Source of the DNA: Fibrobacter sp. UBA4309
GTDB lineage: Bacteria; Fibrobacterota; Fibrobacteria; Fibrobacterales; Fibrobacteraceae
Direction of reading: 5' to 3'
Assembly: GCF_002395745.1 (NCBI RefSeq)
Contig: NZ_DGUN01000046.1
Coordinates: 49,837 to 113,836, forward strand
Length of the DNA: 64,000 bases
Part shown: positions 26,101 to 33,489 of the stretch, in pieces
Layout of the letters: every line of letters starts with the position of its first letter
How positions within the stretch are numbered: the stretch's first letter is position 1
Notes under the pieces: generated by a model
The model's input: the letters and a program-made list of their open reading frames with translations, nothing else
Databases searched by the model: none
What the model was told of the DNA's origin: nothing
Made by a program: the position numbers and the translations under genes

Positions 26101-26517
26101 CTAAATGAGCTTGCTCGTATTCTGGGTGAACGCAGGAACGGCGTCAACGAGTTTTTCGACCAACAGGCGGTTGAAGTCGTCGATGCGGTTCGGAAGCCTG
26201 GATCCCTGGAACACCTGAACCAGCAGGAGAGCTTCGTCCACCGGAGCGATGTAGATGGAACGATTTTCTCCGGAATAGGAAACCGATTGGAAGTTCTCGC
26301 CACCGAGCATCAATCCCACTTGCTTTGCCGAATCGAACGAAGCCGTACTCAGCACGGCAAGCGGAGTCGCGTCGATCCCGAGAGAACCTACTTCTGCAAT
26401 AATCGAGCCGTCTCGATGGCAAAGAACGATATACTCGGCCTTGACGCTCGCCTGATAGGCCAGCATCAATCGGCGTACTTTACCCACATCATCGGAATAA
26501 ATGGTAAAATCACTCAT
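26101..26517 (-). CDS. MglB-like Roadblock/LC7 protein
   Basis: 138 residues. The Roadblock fold is shown by GSIIAEVGSLGIDATPLAVLS, the long helix region with SAKQVGLMLGG and a strand SIYIAPVDEALLLVQVF. In Myxococcus, MglB is the GTPase-activating protein of MglA and sets cell polarity for gliding and type IV pili. It lies 26 bases after the MglA-like gene, which makes this pairing likely. Other Roadblock proteins exist, so the family name rests partly on the neighbour. Confidence 0.82.
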   Translation of the reverse strand: MSDFTIYSDDVGKVRRLMLAYQASVKAEYIVLCHRDGSIIAEVGSLGIDATPLAVLSTASFDSAKQVGLMLGGENFQSVSYSGENRSIYIAPVDEALLLVQVFQGSRLPNRIDDFNRLLVEKLVDAVPAFTQNTSKLI

Positions 26518-26543
26518 TCTGCACCTATTCTTAGCAAAAAATT

Positions 26544-27482
26544 TTACTTCTTCTTGGGAACGTACGGACGCAATTCAATATCGTCATCCGAGGAATCCTG
26601 CGGCTTATCAACGACACGACCGAACGTCGGCATACGTGTAACCGGGGCGGCGGCACGCGGCCGACCGAAAGGCGAGGACATCGCACCCTTTTGGAACAAG
26701 CCCGAACCACTACCACTAGACGACGCTCCGGCAGCAGGCGGTTTGGCAGCAAAAGACGGCATCTTGAACGGAGAAGCCTGCGGAGCGGATGCCTGCGGCT
26801 TGGGCGCGGCCTGCGTCACCGAGACTCCTTCCTTAGTGAGGCTCACGTCGTGGACGCCCGTATTGTTCACGCTTTCGGCAGCCTTGCGGAGGAACCCCTG
26901 CTTCACGTTGAACTTTTCGATAACGAGCATCGCGATGGTCTTGAGCGTAGTGACAACGCCCTTTCCGTTATGGGCGGTCGCCGGGAAGAACGGGACATTG
27001 CGCGGATTGAGTTCGGCGTTCATCTCGTCCAAAGTAAACACGCTGTCCATGTCGCGCTTGTTGTACTGCAGCACGAAAGGCATATCGTCGAGATCCATGC
27101 CGTAATCCTGGAGGTTCTGACGCAGGTTCTGGAGGCTTTCCAGGTTTTCTGCCTGACGCGAACGCTGGGAGTCGGCAACAAAGACTATTCCGTCGACACC
27201 GCGAAGAACGAGCTTACGCGTACTGTTGTAATAGACCTGACCGGGAACGGTATAAAGCTGGAAACGAGTCTTGAACCCCTTGATATCGCCAAGGTTCAAA
27301 GGCAAAAAGTCAAAAAAGAGCGTTCGGTCGCCTTCCGTAGCCAAGGACACCATGTCCGTGCGCTTATCCTGGGGCATCTTCTGGTGTATGACCTGCAAAT
27401 TCGTAGTCTTACCGCTAAGACCCGGCCCGTAATAAACCACTTTACAACTTATTTCACGTGTAGCAAAATTAATCGAAGACAT
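26544..27482 (-). CDS. MglA-like small GTPase with long C-terminal extension
   Basis: 312 residues. The first 195 form an MglA GTPase: P-loop YYGPGLSGKTTNLQ, TVPGQVYYNSTRKLVLRGVDGIVFVADSQ spread over the switch II region, and the guanine-specificity motif QYNKRDMD. The extra 115 residues are Pro/Ala/Ser-rich and end DDDIELRPYVPKKK, which is unlike the roughly 195-residue Myxococcus MglA. MglA-GTP marks the leading pole. It is first in a series with MglB-like, DUF2914-like and giant OMP genes. A GGAT ribosome site precedes the ATG. Confidence 0.88.
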   Translation of the reverse strand: MSSINFATREISCKVVYYGPGLSGKTTNLQVIHQKMPQDKRTDMVSLATEGDRTLFFDFLPLNLGDIKGFKTRFQLYTVPGQVYYNSTRKLVLRGVDGIVFVADSQRSRQAENLESLQNLRQNLQDYGMDLDDMPFVLQYNKRDMDSVFTLDEMNAELNPRNVPFFPATAHNGKGVVTTLKTIAMLVIEKFNVKQGFLRKAAESVNNTGVHDVSLTKEGVSVTQAAPKPQASAPQASPFKMPSFAAKPPAAGASSSGSGSGLFQKGAMSSPFGRPRAAAPVTRMPTFGRVVDKPQDSSDDDIELRPYVPKKK

Positions 27483-27557
27483 CTTAAATCCTTAATACTC
27501 TACGTGTTAATCTAGTAAAAAGCTTTTGACGCAAGCATTCAGGAGGCATAAAAAAAG

Positions 27558-27589
27558 GGTGTTTTTTCGGCATTCCGCCGTCAAACACC
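27558..27589 (-). terminator. Terminator of rpsT
   Basis: On the minus strand GGTGTTT pairs with AAACACC, with an inner CGGC/GCCG helix, and a T7 run follows. It lies about 85 bases after the rpsT stop and before the mglA-like start. Confidence 0.75.
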
Positions 27590-27672
27590 ATTATACATTT
27601 GTGCATAAAATCACAAAATACCGGTGCACATAAATGCATCGGCATTCCATGAATCAAGGAGTTCGCTAGCTA

Positions 27673-27933
27673 TTAAGCGAAGCCGTTAATGACCTTAGCG
27701 ACCTTGGCCTTGTAGTTAGCAGCGCGATTTGCGTTGAAACCGGCGCGCTTGGAGCATGCGGCCTTGTCGAGCTTGCTGAAGAGCTTCGGCATTTCGGCGA
27801 GGGCAGCTTCCTTCGTGGTTGCGGTACGGATAACCTTGAGGCTAGCACGGATTTCTGCGCGGGCTGCGCGGTTCATAGCATTGGCCTTTTCGGCCTGACG
27901 CAAACGCTTTTTACAAGATTTATGTTGCGGCAC
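27673..27933 (-). CDS. rpsT: 30S ribosomal protein S20
   Basis: 86 residues, the usual S20 size, helical and basic: HKSCKKRLRQAEKANAMN at the start and NRAANYKAKVAK near the end are conserved. It binds 16S rRNA in the small subunit. The start codon is GTG at 27933 with GGAG eight bases upstream; GTG fits low or regulated initiation, as in other bacteria where S20 uses a non-ATG start. Confidence 0.95.
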   Translation of the reverse strand: MPQHKSCKKRLRQAEKANAMNRAARAEIRASLKVIRTATTKEAALAEMPKLFSKLDKAACSKRAGFNANRAANYKAKVAKVINGFA

Positions 27934-28059
27934 CTTATATCTCCGGGTGAAAACTTAAAAAATTGTAGGCACAAAGATAGTAAAGCTCCGTTTTTTGTCA
28001 ACCCCCCTGTTTCGTCTAAAATTGCTAATTATTGTTCAATTTGCTAAATTTCAAGCGTT

Positions 28060-29202
28060 ATGAAGCCTTTCGTGAACCTTGCCGGGCAGAGGGATGCCTA
28101 CCGCGAAGAACTGGAAAAAGCGGAAAGATCCGTTTTGGACAGCGGCTGTTATATAGGCGGTCCTGAAGTCTCCGAACTCGAAAGGGAACTGGGAGAGTTT
28201 TGCGGTGGCATTTCCGCCATCACCTGCGCGAGCGGCACCGACGCCCTCACCATCGCCCTCATGGCCCTCGGGCTTAAACCGGAGGACGAGGTCATCGTAC
28301 CGGATTTCACGTTCATTGCACCGGCGGAATGCGTCACGTTTTTAGGCGGCATACCGCGTTTCGCGGACATCGACCCCGAAACGCTCCAGATCGACCCGGA
28401 AAGCGTAAAAGCGCGGATCGGCCCCAAGACGCGCGGGATTATCGGCGTGGACCTGTTCGGGCAGTGCGCGCCATTCACGGAACTGCGCCGGATTGCAGAC
28501 AAACACGGGCTATGGGTTATAGAAGATGCGGCACAGGCCTTCGGGGCGACCGCCGGCACACAGCATGCCTGCACATTCGGAGACATTTCCATCACGAGTT
28601 TCTACCCAAGCAAGCCTCTCGGTTGCTACGGGGACGGCGGCGCTTTATTCACGCAGAATAACGAACTCGCCACAAAAATCCGTCAAATCGCGAACCACGG
28701 GAGCAGGGAACGCTACCTGCACGAGACCGTGGGCATGAACAGCAGGCTCGACGCACTGCAGGCGGCAGTGCTACGGGTAAAGCTCCGCCACCTCGAAGAA
28801 GAACTGAAGGTACGCCGAGAGAACGCCCGCAAGTACGACGAGTTTTTCGCTTCCACGGGTGCAAAAATCGTGCCGCAGAAAATCGCCCGCGGAAACACGA
28901 GTACCTACGCACAGTACACCGTGCTGGCCGATGACCGCGAAGCATTTATCAAGAAGCTGGACAAAGCGGGAATCCCGCACTGCATCCACTACCCGCAAGC
29001 GCTGCACGAACAGCCCTGCTTTATAAAATTCCTATCGGACTATGTGCCAGCGCCTTTGTATGGTACACGCGGTATAGCCAGGACGATATCAGAGAACGAA
29101 AATAGGCATGCGGAGCGAGCTGCAGAACTAGTTGTAAGCCTCCCCGTCTGCGCCTTTACCGATGTAGATTTTATCATAAACAAGCTGAGGTCCGTCCTAT
29201 GA
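28060..29202 (+). CDS. DegT/DnrJ/EryC1/StrS-type sugar aminotransferase
   Basis: 380 residues. Family motifs include CASGTDALTIALMALGL, VIEDAAQAFGA and the PLP-lysine loop TSFYPSKPLGCYGDGGAL. NHGSRERYLHETVGMNSRLDALQAAVL is also conserved. These enzymes make amino sugars on nucleotide-linked substrates for O-antigen, capsule or glycoprotein. WbpE-like enzymes are close, but the substrate cannot be set. The stop overlaps the downstream thioesterase start by 4 bases. Confidence 0.92.
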   Translation: MKPFVNLAGQRDAYREELEKAERSVLDSGCYIGGPEVSELERELGEFCGGISAITCASGTDALTIALMALGLKPEDEVIVPDFTFIAPAECVTFLGGIPRFADIDPETLQIDPESVKARIGPKTRGIIGVDLFGQCAPFTELRRIADKHGLWVIEDAAQAFGATAGTQHACTFGDISITSFYPSKPLGCYGDGGALFTQNNELATKIRQIANHGSRERYLHETVGMNSRLDALQAAVLRVKLRHLEEELKVRRENARKYDEFFASTGAKIVPQKIARGNTSTYAQYTVLADDREAFIKKLDKAGIPHCIHYPQALHEQPCFIKFLSDYVPAPLYGTRGIARTISENENRHAERAAELVVSLPVCAFTDVDFIINKLRSVL

Positions 29203-29711
29203 GAAACACAGGCCTGATACCCGAAATCGCCAACGACAAGACTCCCCGCAAGGTGAGGGATTCGCAGACCGAGACGCACGCCATCGTGCACCCGGACAAC
29301 ACGAACGCACTCCACAACGCCTTCGGCGGGTACCTGATGGGCCTCATGGACGTGGCCGCCTGCGTAGTCGCGTTCAACCATGCGGGCCGCAAGGTGAACA
29401 CCATCTCCATCGACGGGGTGCGGTTCTTCCGCCCGGCAACGCTCGGGACTATCCTCAACATCCACGCGAGCCTGAACCGCGCCTTCAACACCTCCATGGA
29501 AATCGGCCTGAAAATCACCGAAACCGACCCGGTAAACAAGTGCGAACTGCCCATCGCGCACGGCTACTTCACGTTCGTCGCCATCGGCGAAGACGGCCGC
29601 CCCACCGCGGTCGCCCCCGTGGAGCCCGAAACCGAAGAGGAAAAGCGCCGTTTTGACCAGGCCCTCATCCGCCGCGAAGCAAGGATAGCGCTTGGAAACC
29701 AGCTCCAGTAA
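29199..29711 (+). CDS. YciA-like hotdog-fold acyl-CoA thioesterase
   Basis: 170 residues. The hotdog signature HNAFGGYLMGLMDVAACVVAFNHAG holds the [NH]-x-x-x-G-G-x-x-[LM]-x-x-x-D active-site pattern, followed by TISIDGVRFFRPATLGTILN. Acyl-CoA thioesterases of this type release CoA from medium- or short-chain acyl-CoAs in the cytoplasm. It overlaps the aminotransferase gene by ATGA. The link to amino-sugar synthesis is not clear. Confidence 0.85.
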   Translation: MRNTGLIPEIANDKTPRKVRDSQTETHAIVHPDNTNALHNAFGGYLMGLMDVAACVVAFNHAGRKVNTISIDGVRFFRPATLGTILNIHASLNRAFNTSMEIGLKITETDPVNKCELPIAHGYFTFVAIGEDGRPTAVAPVEPETEEEKRRFDQALIRREARIALGNQLQ

Positions 29712-29713
29712 AT

Positions 29714-29725
29714 CCTGTATACAGG
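29714..29725. promoter_or_regulatory. 12-base perfect palindrome CCTGTATACAGG
   Basis: It lies two bases after the thioesterase stop and 62 bases before the MATE transporter start. A hairpin GGGGCTC-TTTCT-GAGCCCC follows at 29746-29764. It could be an operator for the transporter or the tail of the previous transcript. No second copy was seen. Confidence 0.35.
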
Positions 29726-29787
29726 CGGAACCATTATTTATGTCCGGGGCTCTTTCTGAGCCCCCTTCCCATTTCTAAAATTGTGCC

Positions 29788-31128
29788 ATGCGCGGACCCC
29801 AAAAAGACGTCAAAGACCGCTCCCTGATAAGCCTCTCCTGGCCGCTTATCCTCACGTTCGCCGTGGGCATGATCCAGCCCATGATGGACAGCTGGTTCCT
29901 CTCGCGCACTTCCGAAACCGCGGCCGCGGGCGTCGGCGCCATGCTCCCGATTCTCGGGGCGCTCTTTACCGCACTCCACGCCTTTGCACAGTCCGGCGCA
30001 AGCATCGTCTCGCAGTACATCGGTGCCAAGCAGAACAGCCACGCAAATAGCACGCAGACAATGGTCCTCTTCGGAAGCATCTTGCTCGGGGTGGCGCTCA
30101 CGCTCGTCATTTTCCCGCTTTCAGAACATATCCCGCAATGGATGGGCCTCACCGAGGAACCCGCAAAATACGCGATGATGTTCCTGAGCGTCGTCTCGTT
30201 CGGATTCGCCTTCCGCGCGCTGCAGACCATCCTCACCGCCCTCATCGCCACGCACGGCCTTACCATATGGAACCTCGTGGGCAACACGCTCACCATCGCC
30301 TCGAACGCCGCCCTGAACGTTGTCTTTTTGGAAGGGCTCTTCGGTCTCCCCAAGATGGGCGTTTACGGCGTGGCCCTCGCCACCGCGCTCTCGTGGCTGA
30401 TATCTTCGGGCATTTTGTGGATGGTGCTCAAGTTCAAGGTAAAGCACCAGAGCAAGGCCCGCGACTGGAAGCGCTCCCGCATACTCCTCCCCGACTGGAT
30501 CCGCATCGGCCTCCCCGCCGCCGCGGAACCCATCAGCTTCCAGCTTTTCCAGGTGTTCATCACCGCGATGGTCGTGTACGTGGGTACCACTGCGATGACC
30601 GCCCGCGTGTTTGCAGGCAATTTCGCCGCCCTTTCCGTGATTCTCGGGGTCGGCCTGGGCAGCGGAAACCAGATTCTCGTGGCGCACCTCGTGGGCGCTC
30701 ACGACTTTGTGAAGGCGAACCGCCGCGTTTACCAGACGCTCGCCGTGGGCGTCGCAAGCGGGCTCTTGCTCTCGATAATCGTCGCCCTCTTGGGCGAGCA
30801 TCTGCTACGGCTCTACACCGACAATCCCGAAGTTCTCAGGCTCGGTAAAATCTGTCTCTGGTGCGACGTGGCCGTACAGCCGTTCAAGGCGGTAAACTTC
30901 ATCCTCACCACATCGCTCAGGGCCGCGGGCGATTCCAAGTTCCCCGCTATTGTTGGGAGCGGCATGATGTGGACGCTCGGGCTCGTGACCGCGCTCATTC
31001 TCGCGTTTGTCGTGGGGTTAGGACTTCCCGGACTCTGGCTCGGCATGGCCGCCGACGAATTCTACCGCTCGTTCGCGAATATCTGGCGCTGGCGTAGCGG
31101 CCGCTGGAAAAGCAAGGCCGTGGTTTAG
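29788..31128 (+). CDS. MATE-family efflux transporter
   Basis: 446 residues with about twelve membrane segments. It begins with LISLSWPLILTFAVGMIQPMMDSWFLSR, the conserved P-x-x-[LI]-x-x-x-x-x-[GA]-x-x-x-x-x-D pattern of the first MATE helix, and has GASIVSQYIGAKQ at the end of the second, also typical. These antiporters export cationic drugs or metabolites using Na+ or H+. The stop overlaps the convergent FISUMP gene's stop in the four bases TTAG. Confidence 0.92.
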   Translation: MRGPQKDVKDRSLISLSWPLILTFAVGMIQPMMDSWFLSRTSETAAAGVGAMLPILGALFTALHAFAQSGASIVSQYIGAKQNSHANSTQTMVLFGSILLGVALTLVIFPLSEHIPQWMGLTEEPAKYAMMFLSVVSFGFAFRALQTILTALIATHGLTIWNLVGNTLTIASNAALNVVFLEGLFGLPKMGVYGVALATALSWLISSGILWMVLKFKVKHQSKARDWKRSRILLPDWIRIGLPAAAEPISFQLFQVFITAMVVYVGTTAMTARVFAGNFAALSVILGVGLGSGNQILVAHLVGAHDFVKANRRVYQTLAVGVASGLLLSIIVALLGEHLLRLYTDNPEVLRLGKICLWCDVAVQPFKAVNFILTTSLRAAGDSKFPAIVGSGMMWTLGLVTALILAFVVGLGLPGLWLGMAADEFYRSFANIWRWRSGRWKSKAVV

Positions 31129-32528
31129 TCCTGGATACAACGGACAAAGAGACTGTCACCCTTATTAAAGAGATTCACAGACGGTCTGCCCAAGTTGTCC
31201 AGATCCATACCATACGAGTTGTCCACGACCCTATCCCAACCGGCCCAATACTCCGTAGAGCTCCAGAACCGCATTCTTCCAAAATAGCGATAGCCATTTG
31301 GCTGCAATAATTCGAAAAGAGATCCTGCATTCCATCCGCTGGCGGACATAAGAGCGTTCTCCCCCGAAGCGGAATCTGCTTTGACAGTATTGATTAGCAC
31401 GACCCACTCCGTTGAATCAGGCAAGTGCCAACCATTGGGGCAAACGCCCTGAATATTTCCCGAGCGCAAAGGACAATCCTTGTTAGGGCCACACGTTCTC
31501 TCGTCTTCGTCGATCGCAGCAGCCCAGCGGTAGCGCATTCCAAAACGTTCACAGTTGCTAATAGTTCCCAGATAACAATAATCCCGATACGTGTCATAAT
31601 TCAGATTTTCCGCCATCCATACCTGGTCACCAATTTTCGTTGTCCTATAGGTCCGGCCGTCACGTTCATCCATAAAACAGTGTTCGTCTGTTTCCACGTC
31701 GCACTGTTCCCTCTTAAAGTAATCTTCATCTCTAATACAACGAACAGACAAGTCATACGCGTTAAAGACGGAGCCTATTTCCGGCTCGTCATCATTTCTA
31801 TACAACCATACCGATAAAGACCAATCTTTTTGATAGACCCATTTATCATAGGCCCAAAAGGCCGCAACATCACCAAAACCGGAATACCTGCCGGAACCAC
31901 TCCGAGAGCCAGCAGGGAGTGCCGAGAAACCAAAATCATCCGTACCATTTTCTTCAAAGAGCCAGTCAGTCTTTGACCTGAGAATTTTCGCAGCCTCCGA
32001 GCGTTTACCAACCGTTTTAAACAATTCCTCCCATTCCGTTGAATCAGGCAAATGCCAGCCGAACGGACAAGACTTCATCGCCTTTTCCCAATAGTAAAGG
32101 CCCCCATATTTGACGCAATCGTTGAGTTTATCATAATACGGACACAATGAAGTATCCGTATAAATACCATATGCCAAGTTTTCTGCCATCCACAACTTAT
32201 TACCAATCTTCACGGTCCTATACGTCTGGCCGTCGCGTTCATCCATAAAGCAGTTCTCGACCGTTTTAACATTGCATTGTTGCCGCACCGCCAGCGAACT
32301 CGATGATTCGGCGGAACTCGATGACTCTTCATAACTGCTGCTGGACACATCGCTAGACGAAGATTTCGCGGAAGACGAACTGGATTTGGCAGACGACTTC
32401 GCCGAGCTGCAGGATTTGGCACTCGAAGACGATTCTTTCGAAGGGCTAATCAAGAAATCGCTATCGTCATCGCTACACGCGACAAGCATCGCCGCACAAA
32501 GAAAAGCACCAAGCCAAAGGGAACGCAT
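31125..32528 (-). CDS. Lipoprotein with two FISUMP domains
   Basis: 467 residues from the ATG at 32528, where AGGAGG stands 4 bases upstream; a longer frame upstream has no such site and would bury the signal. The lipobox is MLVAC followed by SDDDSD. A Ser-rich linker of about 60 residues carries SSSAKSS repeats. Two FISUMP domains follow, DERDGQTYRTVKIGNKLWMA and DERDGRTYRTTKIGDQVWMA, each with a CPFGWHLPDSTEW or CPNGWHLPDSTEW segment. The function is unknown. Confidence 0.88.
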   Translation of the reverse strand: MRSLWLGAFLCAAMLVACSDDDSDFLISPSKESSSSAKSCSSAKSSAKSSSSSAKSSSSDVSSSSYEESSSSAESSSSLAVRQQCNVKTVENCFMDERDGQTYRTVKIGNKLWMAENLAYGIYTDTSLCPYYDKLNDCVKYGGLYYWEKAMKSCPFGWHLPDSTEWEELFKTVGKRSEAAKILRSKTDWLFEENGTDDFGFSALPAGSRSGSGRYSGFGDVAAFWAYDKWVYQKDWSLSVWLYRNDDEPEIGSVFNAYDLSVRCIRDEDYFKREQCDVETDEHCFMDERDGRTYRTTKIGDQVWMAENLNYDTYRDYCYLGTISNCERFGMRYRWAAAIDEDERTCGPNKDCPLRSGNIQGVCPNGWHLPDSTEWVVLINTVKADSASGENALMSASGWNAGSLFELLQPNGYRYFGRMRFWSSTEYWAGWDRVVDNSYGMDLDNLGRPSVNLFNKGDSLFVRCIQD

Positions 32529-32677
32529 AATTCCTCCTATTATCCGCGATAAATATAACATCTTATGTTTCCACAATGTAAAAAAACGCATATAAACAAA
32601 TATTTCAGGCACATTTTTCCCCATTTCTCCGTTTTAAGGATAGAGGCAGTTCCAAAGTCTCTTAAAAATCTACCCGC

Positions 32678-32706
32678 TTGACATATACACGTGAAATAGG
32701 TATATT
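32678..32706 (+). promoter_or_regulatory. Consensus sigma-70-type promoter of higBA
   Basis: TTGACA at 32678-32683, a 17-base spacer and TATATT at 32701-32706. This is the best promoter match in the window. The toxin ATG begins at 32709, only two bases after the -10 element. Confidence 0.7.
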
Positions 32707-32708
32707 AT

Positions 32709-32990
32709 ATGATACAAAGCTTTGCAGACAGAGAAACCGAACTCATTTACAACCAGGAGTTTTCGCGACGATTACCTAACACAATCCAAAAAGTCGCTTT
32801 GAGAAAGTTGATGATGATAGATAACGCAAAATCATTGAATGATTTACGCGTTCCACCAAACAACCGATTAGAGCCTCTGTATGGAGATCGAGAAGGACAG
32901 TATTCTATTCGGATTAACGACCAATGGCGTATTTGTTTTACGACGAATGACGGACAGTTCTACAATGTTGAAATAGTCGATTACCACTAG
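32709..32990 (+). CDS. higB: HigB-type RelE-family toxin
   Basis: 93 residues. The core LRVPPNNRLEPLYGDREGQYSIRINDQWRICF and the end YNVEIVDYH are the HigB signature; the Arg and Tyr residues used for mRNA cleavage on the ribosome are present. HigB toxins cut mRNA at translating ribosomes. The antitoxin follows after 8 bases, the toxin-first order of higBA. A consensus promoter abuts the ATG, leaving no room for a leader or Shine-Dalgarno. The homologous start is this ATG, as the family begins M-I-x-S-F. Confidence 0.93.
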   Translation: MIQSFADRETELIYNQEFSRRLPNTIQKVALRKLMMIDNAKSLNDLRVPPNNRLEPLYGDREGQYSIRINDQWRICFTTNDGQFYNVEIVDYH

Positions 32991-32998
32991 GAGTTTTT

Positions 32999-33295
32999 AT
33001 GAGAAAGCACATCAAGACACCGACAATCGGAGAGATTCTGAACGAAGAGTTTTTCACGCCCATGGGGCTCTCCGCCTACAAGGTCGCCCAGGCAATCAAC
33101 GTTCCCGTTTCTAGGATTCAGGACATCCTTCACGACCGCAGGCGAATAACCGTCGATACTTCCTTGAGGCTCGCCAAGTTTCTTGGCGTATCGGACGACT
33201 ACTTCATCTCCCTGCAAGATGATATCGACATCCGAAACCTCAAGATTCAACTTTCAGCAGAACTCGACGAAATCAAGCCTTTTGCTGTTGCTTAG
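32999..33295 (+). CDS. higA: HigA-type antitoxin
   Basis: 98 residues. The XRE helix-turn-helix is LSAYKVAQAINVPVSRIQDIL, followed by RRITVDTSLRLAKFLG, the typical HigA pattern. It should bind HigB and repress the promoter at 32678. AGGAG lies 6 bases before the ATG. Codon use and GC content are lower in higBA than in neighbours, which fits mobile TA modules. Confidence 0.93.
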   Translation: MRKHIKTPTIGEILNEEFFTPMGLSAYKVAQAINVPVSRIQDILHDRRRITVDTSLRLAKFLGVSDDYFISLQDDIDIRNLKIQLSAELDEIKPFAVA

Positions 33296-33386
33296 CTAGT
33301 CACAAGGGCTTCGCAGCCACCGCCTTGCGCATGCCATAGCAATAAGCTATTCCCATACAGAGCCCTTATCGTGTTTTTTTGCGGAG

Positions 33387-33448
33387 ATGACAGCCTTACA
33401 AAGCGAACGCTCGAGCGAAGCGAATGTGTGAGCGTGTAAGGCTGTCAT
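33387..33448. repeat. Large inverted repeat upstream of dnaG
   Basis: Perfect 14-base arms ATGACAGCCTTACA (33387-33400) and TGTAAGGCTGTCAT (33435-33448) enclose 34 bases with a CGCTCGAGCG palindrome (33408-33417). The core GAGCGAAGCGAA recalls the inner part of the dispersed palindromic elements. The rest of 33296-33489 holds only a weak long-range AAGGGCT/AGCCCTT pairing. Confidence 0.7.
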
Positions 33449-33489
33449 TGAAGCAAACACAAATCAAAGAAAATGCTAAATTTTATGGC

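Noticed and set aside
32529..32624. 32-residue N-terminal extension of the FISUMP lipoprotein
   Set aside because: It would place the signal peptide inside the protein; AGGAGG directly precedes the ATG at 32528.
32999..33295. Prophage or genomic island at higBA
   Set aside because: No integrase, attachment repeats or tRNA are present; only the two TA genes show different composition.
33424..33489. Upstream extension of dnaG
   Set aside because: It would translate the inverted repeat and lacks family similarity; DnaG proteins begin near MPFYPNEVI.
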